A stretch of 59,134 nt of DNA from Gymnopilus junonius (taxonomy: Eukaryota; Basidiomycota; Agaricomycetes; Agaricales; Galerinaceae): contig JADNYJ010000216.1 in the NCBI GenBank assembly GCA_015501075.1, positions 1-59,134 of the forward strand. The letters are read 5' to 3'. The position numbers were made by a program, and so were the translations under genes. Position 1 is the stretch's first letter; each line of letters opens with the position of its first letter. Below the pieces are notes generated by a model. That model ran no database searches, had not been told where the DNA came from, and saw only the letters and a program-made list of their open reading frames with translations. Of this stretch, positions 44,530 through 55,119 are shown in pieces.

Positions 44530-46574
44530 ATGGCCACAGACATGAAGAATGCCACGGAACAGGAGATGGCCGCTCTCCGAATGAAGGCCAACCAGATGAT
44601 GGATGCCTGGGAGGTGAAGCTGCGCCAATTTGTGCACTCCGAGGAGGAGTTCAACAAAAACAAGAAGGCATTGTACCGGGACTGGTAAATTTCTTTTCTA
44701 AACATCATTTTTATTACTTATTTTATTATTCATTTACAATTGTACAGGAAAAATGTTGAAGGTGGCTGAGCAAATCCCAGCAATGACCACTTCCGTCTCT
44801 TCGACTACCTGATCCAAGCTTTCGAGGATGGCCAGATGATGAATGCCGACGGGACCACCACCCTCAAACCTGACTTCTCCTCCATTCAGAAGACAGTGTA
44901 CTCTTATGATAAGAAACATGGCACCGGGTCAGAAGTTGAAGGGATGAAGAAAGCAGACGTGAATGTTGGAAAAGAATCAGCAGGTGGGGAGACCAGGAAG
45001 CGAGCGGAGGCCAAAGGAGGAAGTAGGGAAGGCAAGAGGAGATCGAAGTCACAGTTGAAAGAATCAGAGACAGGTGGAGAGCCTAGGAAGCGAGCGGAGG
45101 CTGAAGGCAGAAGTGGGGAAGGTGAGAGGAGATCGAAGTCGAAGTCGAAGGAATCGGAGACAGGCCAAGGGAAGAAATCGGAGGCCACGATAGCAAGAAA
45201 GAAATCGGAGGCCAATGCAGGGAAGGGCAAAGATGCTGGGCAGGGCAAGACAAAGGGGACAACGGAGGCTGAGGGCTCAAAGGGCAAGGGAGAGCAGTCA
45301 CCAGTTCTGGAGGCTGGTCCAACTAAGGCAATGAAGGCCCCAGCAAAACCACGAGTCAGCTGCACAGCTCGGATGCAGCCAGGCATCCACAGTAAGCCGC
45401 CTCCCAAGTCGAAACCAATCATCAGTGATGATGATGATGTTAGTGAAGGGGTGGGCGATGATGATGGTGAAGGGGAGGGCTTGGATGGAGAAGACGATGC
45501 CAAGCCCTTGGAAGTTGGTCGAGCATGAGTGAAAGGAAAAAAAGCGGATGGGCTGAAGCTGAAGACCAAGCCATTGGAGCTGCCCAACCTCAATGAATAC
45601 GCGGATGCAGAGGAGAAGTGCAGTCCTTGTGAAAAGGGTCGATGATCTTGCTACGTCAAGAAGTCAACTGTCAAGCAAGGGGTACTGGGCCTCATGCTGG
45701 TATTGTTTCAAGAGGAAGACCAAATGCAACCTCAATGACCCAGTCCCCCTCTCTCTCCATGCTCCCCTCGGAAATGCCCTCGAAAGGATCCTGGAAGTCA
45801 AGGCAAGCCTGACGTCGTCCCCGCCCCTGGAAGTCCGTCGGAAGCCGCAGCTCCCATCACCTTCGGCGATGTCATGCTGAGCTCATACTCGGCGTTCGCC
45901 AGATGAAGGAGGAGAACATTGAACTGCACCGAGAGCTCAAGTCAATGTGGGCAATAATGGAATCAGAGATAGCGAGGAGGGTGGAGGACAAGCATCTGCT
46001 CCTTGAGCATCTTGAGGTAATCCCCCCTTACCTCGACCAACAGCTGGCCCCACTCCTGGAGATGGCTAAGCACCTTGAGGAGCAATCGTCAGCGACCACT
46101 CCATCTCTTCCCTCAACGTCACCCCAGCCATTGCCCCGTCAGTTGCCAGCCTCAAGTCGTGAATGGTCTCTAGGTCCACCCCCCCCTCGTTGCGCAATGA
46201 AGACTTTGGATCTAAGTGACTCGGAGGCTGCTTCTGAGTCGGAGATGTCGAGGAGTGCAAGTCCGGTGCCCGTCCCTCCTGCAGCCCCCCATTCACCCCC
46301 CACTATCCCCCAGGCATCACCTGCGCCGTCCCCTGTGCCATCCAGTGCTTCACATTGGTCTGTTTTGCCAGAAGACCCCGTCGCATCCACTTCTGCAAAT
46401 CGAACAAGGAATGGAAGGAAGGCACAACAAGTGGGCACATCAGAGCATGCCGGCAATGAAAATGAGGAGGGCGTGAAGAAGAGAAAGTTGAGCCCTGTTG
46501 CGGAGGCCACACCTTCACCCAAGAAGAAGCATGGGGAAGGTAAGGCTGCTAAGGGAGGAAAGATGCGTTGGTAG
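44530..46574 (+). pseudogene. Basic, acidic-tailed repeat protein of transposon type, with TGA stops
   Basis: Starts MATDMKNATEQEMAALRMKA, an intron (GTAAAT...TACAG, about 44687-44748), then FDYLIQAFEDGQMMNADGTT, a Lys/Arg/Glu-rich region with two 90 bp tandem units, an acidic stretch (SDDDDVSEGVGDDDGEGEGL), a Cys cluster (CSPCEKG...SC...ASCWYCFKRKTKCNL) in shifted frame, then a coiled-coil-like segment (MKEENIELHRELKSMWAIME) and a Ser/Pro-rich tail ending KKKHGEGKAAKGGKMRW. TGA stops interrupt it at about 44769, 45527 and 45643 (GR-stop-SC, where Arg would fit). The C-x2-C...C-x2-C-x3-K-x-K-C pattern recalls proteins that accompany mobile elements in Agaricomycetes; its family and role are not known to me. 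Confidence 0.5.
44983..45162 (+). repeat. Two 90 bp tandem coding repeats
   Basis: Units 44983-45072 and 45073-45162 each encode 30 residues of the form GGE(T/P)RKRAEA(K/E)G(G/R)S(R/G)EG(K/E)RRSKS(Q/K)(L/S)KESET. The length is a multiple of three, so the frame is kept. Confidence 0.8.
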
Positions 46575-46761
46575 ATTTTGTTCTTGGGGTGCTGCTTTTT
46601 TTTCTTTCATCTTAGCTCTGGTCATTTGCACAATGTTCTTCCTTCTCCGCCACATAAATATATATACATCTCGATTTAATTACTTTTGTGTATATATATT
46701 TTATTTAAATTTCATTATCATTGAGGTTTCGGAGTGCCGGGATTTTGTTTTGAGAACATTA

Positions 46762-48775
46762 AGTCTTTTTAGCTCTCGGTCGACAAGGACCTTTCTTTGG
46801 GGGTGGTGGCTTTGTTTGTGATCGCAATTGCTGGCTCTCTGTCTCATCCATGGGTGCTGGAGAGGTGTCTGTACTCTGAGCTGGAGTTACATAGGCTCCC
46901 TTTGCTCTAGGCTGAATTCTGCCTGGTACCTTGTCTGGACTGGTATTTAGTACAGTTGGACTGGACATCTGATCAACATGGGTCTCCGAATCGGTGTCAA
47001 ATGGTGTTCTACGAGACACGGTGTCCACATTCTTGGCAGTGTTTTGAATTGGCATTGGAGGCCGTGATTCTTCGGTTATGCTGGGGTCCGAATCCTGACC
47101 ATCATCACTTGGTTCCTCTGGAACAACCTTTTTCGACAGTATTTTTTCAGGTTCCTTCCAACCATTGAATATGCCCATCTGGATATTCTGCTGAAATAGT
47201 TATCTTCTTGGAGTCCACCACATTCTTCCATCTGAATGGAATTTTGGAGTGCCCCTGGCGATGGCACCAAAGCTTGAGAATATTATGTGTTTCAGCAGCC
47301 GAATAGCGACTGATTTCTTTGAAGGGGACATTTGGAGGGAGATCAGTAGCAGACACAAATTCTATCCATTCGGGGATTATTTGCTTGAATGGTATGGGGC
47401 CCGGAATTCCATGCGCAAGTTCTGAAACTCAAACTAAGCAATTGCATCTCTGAATACGGACTGGAGCGTACCATAGTGTTTCCTGACATAACCCCGAATG
47501 ATGTCTATTTGAATCACATTAGTTTCCAATCCATTTTCATTGCAAATGGGCTTCGGAACCAAAGGCAATCTGCCTTTCGAAAATTCGATGTCGGCGTCTG
47601 AGAACATGGTTTTTTTCTCCGACTGTTTAGTCCCATTCTCCAAGGCAGCAACATGTTTTATGTACTTAATCCAGCACTTGGTGAACTCCTTCAAAGCCTT
47701 AGGATTGTACTGGCCAAATGAAGGAATATTCCCACTTGTTCCCTGGAGACTATTGTGTCGTACCTGATGCAAATGATTAGAAGACCCTTCACAGCAATGC
47801 AGAATATTGGATGACGGACACCGAGTATGACATCTTTCCCTTTGTGTCATAGTGGCACTCAAATCTGAGCATTCTCATTCTCATGCTCCGAAATCGCAAG
47901 GTGTCCATTGATCGGAGTATTCTCTTCCCATAACGTTTGGCATTTCTGCAGTATCTTTGATCATTATGAATGACAGTTGAAGCATGTTGCTTACTCAGCC
48001 TGCTTTTTCTTTGGTACACCTTCTTTTTGCTGCCATTCAACTTCATTGTTTATTTGCTCTATTTCGGCCTCCGTCAATGATTCCTTTATGGCCTGCTTTG
48101 CTGCTGAATAAAATGGAATGTAAATTTTGCTATCTGCAGACTCCGTTCCAGCCAAACTCTTTGCAACTGCGATAATTTCACTCCGCTTCAGCTCCTTCAG
48201 GACACTGTCAAATGTAACCTTCAAAGTGAATCCAGGAATTTTTAAATTGCATCCACTTCCCCCATGATTCAAAAACCAGTTCAAAATTTGCTACCGTCGG
48301 TCAGCCGAGAACGTTTAATATGGCCACCACACTCACCTGTTTCTTCTTTTTCCACTCTTCCAACCGAACCTGGTCTTTCCTCAATGTTTTTGCCCCATAT
48401 CATCCTGACCACGTCTTCTTGATGGCCTTCGTGACTTCCGTGGCAATGTACTTTCCTTTCTTGAGTCGGGGAGTTGCTCTGTATATTGGCAGGCAATCTT
48501 CCAATACCTTTTTTTCCTTGGCTGTCCAAATCTGTCCTTGGGGTCGCATCATCAAAGTCAGGGTCAGGTTCTAGTTCCTCCCCGTCATCTCCCTCGGCTT
48601 CCACCCCTTCATTTCCTTCAGCGCCCGCCTCTGTGTCCTGCTCATTTGACAGAGGGCTTCCCTGATTATCTGGCGATGTAGATGGTGCATGTTCACCGTT
48701 CGACGGATGTGCTGGTATGTTTGATAATATTTCATTGACACCAGATGCTGGGGAATTTGTTGCAGACTCAACCAT
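46762..48775 (-). pseudogene. Transposon-linked protein of unknown function, degenerate
   Basis: Read right to left: an acidic N terminus (MVESATNSPASGVNEI, EGVEAEGDDGEELEPDPDFD), then in another frame KKGKYIATEVTKAIKKTWSG, LKELKRSEIIAVAKSLAGTE, GRLPLVPKPICNENGLET, GYVRKHYGTLQSVFRDAIA, PFKQIIPEWIEFVSATDLPP, FKEISRYSAAETHNILKLWC, and a Ser/Pro-rich C terminus ending RPRAKKT. Frame shifts occur near 48500 and 47160, so it is either richly split by introns or broken. It faces the KDZ gene head to head (its start is 680 bp from the KDZ frame), which suggests a companion gene of that element; that link is inference. Confidence 0.4.
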
Positions 48776-49450
48776 GGTTGCTAACACCTATCTGCATGTC
48801 GATTCCCCTTTTTAATGTCGATCTGATATTGCTTGGATCAATGCCTGATCACTGTGGGGAAATTAACTTATTTTTAATTTCAGTTACACATGGATCCAGA
48901 TTTCGAGACTCTGATCGACACCCGCAGTCGGCAAGCCTAAATCAAGCATTGACATCATACATCATCACCATAACTTCCTTTTGGAGGTAACCATTGTGGA
49001 AAGTGTCTCATCATCATCATTAACAATGAGCAGAAGAAAGTACTCTCATGGGTCCAAATATTCTTCAATACGCTCAATACTTTTCACATATGCTTCTTAC
49101 ATTATTTGAATACTATTTACGCAGTCTCTTACCAATTTCAAGTGCTATCAACATGAGCAGCAGTGAAATTATCACCATGCAGAATCTGAGCTTAAATACG
49201 TAGATAAAGTAGATGAAGCTTCTGAAAATAGCAAACTTTCTCTCAGTGGTTAGTTAAAGACATTTTAGATTATCCAAATCATCCAATCTGAACTTCTGAC
49301 CCCCTTTACAGATGCAAGTACATTTATGGATGCCTTCTCCTTATCATTTAATCAGTGAAAACATTCAGATTGAATATAGGGTATCTGTTTTTACCACTGT
49401 ACTCTGACGTCCTCCCAAATTCATCGATGAGCAGGCGTGTTTGAGTAGTC
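48776..49450. other. Region between the divergent companion and KDZ genes
   Basis: AT-rich with no domain. It would hold both promoters if the two genes belong to one element. A (TCA)n-like run occurs at about 49008-49022. Confidence 0.4.
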
Positions 49451-50780
49451 GACTCTGACTCAGATGACGACCCAGTGTCTAGTGGATGGTTTGAGGAGGT
49501 GAAGGTAAAGAAGAAGGACAGGGTTACTCATGCAGTGCAGCATCAAGTTCAACATCTGGAATACATTGTTCCAGAGCCTGCAGACTACACTGGCAATCCA
49601 ACAGAAGATGATGTTATTGGTTACCTGCAGAACCTTCCAAATGTACAGGGCACAAAAGTATGTTCTATCTATCCAGGACCTATGAAAGGACTGCTGATAA
49701 TGAGGCAGATGCAAAATGACTACTTGCACGAGTGGTTACCTCGTCGACCAGAGTACCTCAAAACTATCTTGGAAATGGCAGCTCCAACTACTACGGATGC
49801 AAAGTGTCAGTCTTGCAAAAGCTCCCCAGGTAAATGGTGCTGTCAAGACTGTGTGGGCTCTCAATTGCTATGTGGCCTATGTTGCCGGAACAGGCATGCT
49901 CTGCTCATTTACCATCGTGTGGAACGATGGAATGGTCGATACTATCACTCCAGAGCCCTATGGGAAACTGGTGTCAAGCTCTATCTTGGGCATAATGGAT
50001 TGCCTTGTCCAGAGTCAACATCAAATGCTGGACTACCTTTGAATGATGATGTCGGAGGTGGGATGCAGCCATTAGAAGGATACAATTTAGGTCCCAATCC
50101 TCCAACCACCTTTGAGGATTCCTTCTATGCCACCGCATTTGAAGAGGTTGGCCCGGATGCCGAGGATGAAGGCAATGAAGAAGAAGACAGCTTAGAGGAT
50201 CTCAAGAATTCACAAACAAATCTGGTTCTGCAACCAAGTTCCAGAGATCAAAGTGGAAATCCATTCATTGCAATTATCGATGTTTCAGGTGTCCATCATT
50301 TACCTGTGGTACATTGCACATGTCGGAGGGCCGAAGATGATATATTGTTCCTCGAGATGGGTCTCTTTCCTGCCAGCTTCAACAGAATCAGGACTGTCTT
50401 TACTTTCAATGTCCTCACAGACTTTCGGCTCTCTAACCTAGAATGTAAAACATCTGCCTATCAGTATTACCAGAAGTTGTGATGGATAACATGTCCTGCA
50501 TTCCCGAAGTCAGTGCTGAACAGATATGCAGAGCTCCGATGATTAAGTAGGGAATACCGAAATATCAAACTTTACAAGATGCACGGCTGAGCACACGATG
50601 AGCCCAATGCAGTAACGGATCAGGAATCAATTTTGAAACCCCGTGTGGGGGCCGAGGAACTTCAGCATCTCAGTAAATTAGCACTTTTCTGCACTGCTTG
50701 TCCCCAGCCAGGGATTAACCTTCCCGACAATTGGAAGGAGGATACCAACCAGTATGCAATAAAGTCTTGCATCAGGAAAA
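49451..50780 (+). pseudogene. KDZ transposase N-terminal part with CxC2-like cysteine cluster, truncated
   Basis: Open for 335 codons (49475-50482): acidic start, then CQSCKSSPGKWCCQDCVGSQ, LLCGLCCRNRHALLIYHRVE, RWNGRYYHSRALWETGVKLY, and after an acidic spacer LPVVHCTCRRAEDDILFLEM, GLFPASFNRIRTVFTFNVLT, DFRLSNLECKTSAYQYYQKL. This is the CxC2-like cluster that accompanies Kyakuja-Dileera-Zisupton transposases. After a stop at 50480-50482 pieces remain in frame changes (ELQHLSKLALFCTACPQPGI then NLPDNWKEDTNQ). The KDZ catalytic core (two Asp and a Glu of the RNase-H fold) is absent: sequence ends about 200 bp before a Plavaka gene on the opposite strand. The element is dead. Confidence 0.8.
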
Positions 50781-50987
50781 CAACTGTAAACCTTGGATTG
50801 ATCTGATGTGATCTGACCTCAAAAATAGTTCTCACACACCTGTTGGTGCCCTGGGTTGCCCTGGCATGCTCTCAGCCCTTCTGGGCCACCTATATTTTTA
50901 CTATCAATATGACTTCTCAAGGAGCTGCAGAAGATCATTGATTTGTTATTATTGACATGATATAGACTTTCTAATAGTACAGAGTAA

Positions 50988-53900
50988 TTACCAGATAGTC
51001 TGATATGAGTATTTACTAAGCCAATTATTAATAAAGAAATTCTCTGCATTATTCAGAACATTAGATGGCTTCCAGGTAACTTCTTCAGGATGCCCTTGGA
51101 AGATGGGGGAAAGCATACAGCTTTGGCGGATGGCGGATAATGGAACGACTTCCCCAGGAAGTCGTCCATCCTTATCAAGTTTTGGCTTTGAGACTTGGTA
51201 CATTCCGTGGCTGGCATTTGGGCCACCAGTTTGGCGTGAATACCATTCAACGTAAACAAGAGGCTCTTGAGGCCACTTTGATGGGGCTGGAATAGTTCCT
51301 CCAGCAACCTGAAGGGCTTTAGGAAGGGAGAAAATAACTTTGACGTGGCCAATTTTGGTTCCTGTTCAGAGTGCTCTAAATTAGATCCTGGGTGATTACG
51401 ACTTCAAGCCATTTACCTTTCAGTCCATGGGATTCTGCTTCTTTGCTAGTCATAACAACTGCAGTGTCAAAGCGTCCATCTGGCATTGATTTGGATCTAG
51501 GAATAGCCTTGACAATGTCATATTCTTCCTCATCATCATTCAAAGGCACTGGATGGAAGCGGAACATATTGTAGACATCGAGTTGTGAGAAAGGCAAAGT
51601 CGCAGACTGAAGGGTTTGGTTTGGGAGTCTGGGTTCTCGAATACTGTTGAGATATTTCTGCAAGTAAAAAGCGAAATCTGGTGCATTGTGAAGTTGTTGG
51701 ATGAGTGAAATTGGACGCTGCGGATAGTTTGGATATTTAGCAATGGTTTTAAACCAACGTCTTGAAGAAGCACCAGTTGAGTTCGAATCAGGCATTGGGG
51801 AATTAGTGCTGTTGAGCTGCTTGCTGTATTAGAAGAAGGGGAAAGGACAGGTAAAGATGATGCGGGTACAGCAGAATGGTTCTCTGATAGACGTTGCTTT
51901 GTAAGGGCATTGAAATATGATAATTTCTCCTGTTGTGAGAGCCAACGTATCATCTGCGGAAACTCATCACGTTGGTTGGTAGCCCTCCAGCCATGCTTTG
52001 CGAAGTCAATATGTAGCTGTTCAAACATTTCAGTGTTGTAGTTATCAGTTGTTCCAAAGAGCTCGATGCTGTCAATGTAGTGGTTGAGAGAGTGAAGTTT
52101 GGGTAAATTGAGGTGTTCACGGCACTTGATATCGATGAAATAGTGTTTGTATTTGTGAAAATCCTTGAGTGCGTCCCTCATGTAGGCCAACGTTTCTTGA
52201 TTATGAGATGAATATTGCGAAAGATAGATGAAATCCAGGAGAGCTCTAACTGCTTTGATGCCAGTTGGTGCCATTAATCCAGATAAGCAGCCCAAGAGGA
52301 TCTTCGCCATATTCTTCCGCTCACTACCAGATATCTGCGAGAGCTTCGAGATGCCGTGTTTGAATTGCCGTAAGCCAACCCCAAATGGAAGAGCCTGTAT
52401 ACGTTGATCTAGAGCCTTCTCTCCTACTATGCGCTGGCACCAGGCAACTATGTGCTTGAATATCCCCTGGTAAAGCTGATGAAGGATGTCTGGGGTTATG
52501 CACTTGTGGATGTCAGTGTATGGGAAGTCTTGCCAGAATGGTGTATAAACACCGCCAGTGACGTCGTGTGACATGCACTCCTTGTGAAACTCCCTGGGTG
52601 AATCACTGACTTTGGCGTCATTGATGATCTTCTCTGTCCACTGTCTTGTCCTCTCAGGAGCTGCTTTTGGATCACCTAGGCTATCTGCTGGACATTGGCA
52701 TTTGGGACAAGTGCCATACTTTGTACAGGTGACAAGGCACTGCTCGGGTAGTCGGCCACATAGCAAGTAAGGATCGGAAATACACATCGGATGTCGCCAT
52801 TGCTGCAGGTCATTTCAACGCCATCTTTTCCTGCCTTTTTCAAGGGCTTGAGAACAATCCTCATCGCCTCGTGGAATATACGCTGGACTCTGGATCGGTG
52901 TTCTAGCTCCGTCATCTTGGCCCGGTTGAGTTTGTCCACAGAAAGATAGGCAATGAGGATGCATGCATTCTGGCTGGGCTTGCGGCGTACTGCTTTGGAG
53001 AGATTCCCAATTGTTAAGTAGACTGGATAGGCAGACTTTCCTCCGGAGAATTGTGTAAGTTGAGTCTTATCAGTCGCGACTATGACCGGGGCAACTGTTG
53101 CACCGGCTGGAAGAAGGGCCTTGACAAAGTGTTAGTATGGCATCAGGCAGTTAATTATCAGAACAAGCTCACCTGGAGAGCATGCCACCACTTGGCAGTA
53201 TGCATCTCCGAGAAAATTCTTGATTTTTTGTCTCATCTGTGAAAACCTTCTTCGGTGTATATACCGATGCTTTTCTAAGGCAGGATCAGCGAATAGACTC
53301 TTGATTGCCTCTAGCGGACTACGAAAGCGAATAGTGAACTTTTCATCAGGTTCACCACAGAAAAACAGCTCCTTTGTTTGCCATTCACCAGCGTGATCAG
53401 GTATTGAATCAACCTTCTTGAGCAGTGAACGTATATTGTTGTAAGAAAGCCCTAATCTCTCCCGCACCTGAGATACCAAGGATTAGCACTTCACCATATG
53501 CTGGACCTCTGAAACGTACCCCAGGAATTGCTAGCAAGCGATCAATGGCATTCTGCCCTGGCCCATCCTTCACAGCCCATTCTGCAAACCTCCAGTCAAG
53601 CTCAGAGGAGAAAGGCATAAACTCGGGTACAGTTTCGCCCATGATTGCATCGCCATCAGCATCTGTTGAAATCGTTGGGCTAGGTGCATGGCCTATAACT
53701 TTCCCGCAGTTGGATGCTGTTCTTCCACACGAGAATCATAATTGTCATCGAGACTCCGGAGTGTCTCAGCCTTTGATGACTCCTGAGATTTGGAAATAGA
53801 TGGCTCAGGAATGGATGGCGGCAGAAGAATGAACTCATCTCTATCAATGTCTTCTGTTGGATCAACCTCATTCTCATCATCCTCTAACCCTGGCCACTCT

Positions 53901-54198
53901 GCAGCTTCCCATTCGAAAGGAGGGGGATTTTCTGCTTGCCTGCGGGATCTTGCTGGAGAGGTGGTGCCCTTGATGTCGATGGGGTCGGTGCTGATGGAGT
54001 GATTGGTGTTGAGGGTGGTTGTACTGGCAGAGGGGTCATAGGGCGTGGATCACCAAGATTCAGCTCACGTATTTTCCCTTTGCGGTACCATTTGCATGAC
54101 TTGGCCATTGAGAGATGTGAATTGAGACCCCTGCTTGTCTTGAAGACTTTCTCACATGCCGGGCATTGAGGGATAGATTCATCGAAGAAAATTGGCAT
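50988..54198 (-). pseudogene. Plavaka transposase gene (CACTA-like), frameshifted
   Basis: From right to left: N-terminal finger CPACEKVFKTSRGLNSHLSM, a Pro/Ser/Thr-rich linker, FAEWAVKDGPGQNAIDRLLA, VATDKTQLTQFSGGKSAYPV (first catalytic Asp, about 53074), CYVADYP (second Asp, about 52755), TPDILHQLYQGIFKHIVAWC, TEMFEQLHIDFAKHGWRATN (possible third acidic residue), and a C-terminal domain with PLVYVEWYSR and HGMYQVSKP ending at 50988. This is the Plavaka family, an Agaricomycete branch of CACTA-like transposons. A 1-base loss just after ADYP (about 52750) shifts the frame between second Asp and the rest. Several introns are likely. Otherwise it is nearly complete, so the damage is recent. Confidence 0.85.
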
Positions 54199-55119
54199 GG
54201 CGTGCTCAAAGACCCTGATGATTACAGTTGATAAGCCAGAAAACCGACAGCTCTGTGAGAAATAGATCCGAGCAACGTGTGAGAACCAGACCGATGGATT
54301 TCATTGTATGGTATGCAATAATTATATCAAGGGTCTATAATTATAGAGTGAGAGGTGAATTTGGCTAAGCAAATGAACGACTTACATATTTAAAGAGAGT
54401 ACAGTTTTCAACAAAGTGAGAGGCAAAAAAGCAAAACAACAAGATCGCATGATGACTTGGAAATAAGAATGAGTGAGAGGGTTGAGTAAATGTCCAGAGA
54501 TGGCGATTGCATCATTCATGAGCTGGGTTGGTATCAAGATGGGAGTCGCTGAACAGATTTCCAGACCACGACCTTCTTCTCTTGTGTCATATTAGACACT
54601 ACGGGAAAAATTAGATTTTTGTTATAGAAGTAGAAAGTACAGAAAGAGTGGCGCACCTCTTCCAGTCACTTTCTCCCAGAGTTTTTACAAAGGCCCGTTG
54701 GTATGCAATCCAACCGTGGTAGCTGACTGTCACCCTTGAAGCTTAAGAAGGTCTTAGATGGATCGCACTCAAGCAACAGCTCTCTTACAGTCTTCTGACC
54801 GCTCCCAATCTTGCTCTATTATTGTTGGTGTATCCGAGAAGCCAGAGTTGATGGAGGATGATCTGGACGCATGAGCCGGCCTGGAAACCAGCCTGACCAG
54901 GGAACAGATGTTGAGGGAGTGAACAGAATGCGTAACTAAATTTAACTCAAGCATGAAGACGTGTTACTGGGTTGACATCTGGTGTATGTTCAGGGTCGAA
55001 GCTCCAGCCAATGGTGTAAAGACTCGGCTTATTGATGTGGCAGGCCAAGGAACCAAGAATTGCCATTGAACTGGCTACAGGAGATGAACGTAATGTAAAT
55101 TTTCTATAGAGAACATACT
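54199..55119. other. Upstream of Plavaka; possible CACTA-type end
   Basis: CACTACGGGAAAAATTAG at 54597-54614 resembles the left end of a CACTA-like element pointing right, toward the EPL1 copy. No matching right end (a CCCGTAGTG-like sequence) was found in the window. Otherwise no gene. Confidence 0.3.

Noticed and set aside
44904..45593. 229-codon minus-strand frame rich in Ser, Pro and Phe
   Set aside because: It is the antisense of the Lys/Glu-rich repeat protein at 44530-46574; repetitive composition keeps both strands open.
53425..53799. 124-codon plus-strand frame
   Set aside because: Antisense shadow of the Plavaka transposase linker region.
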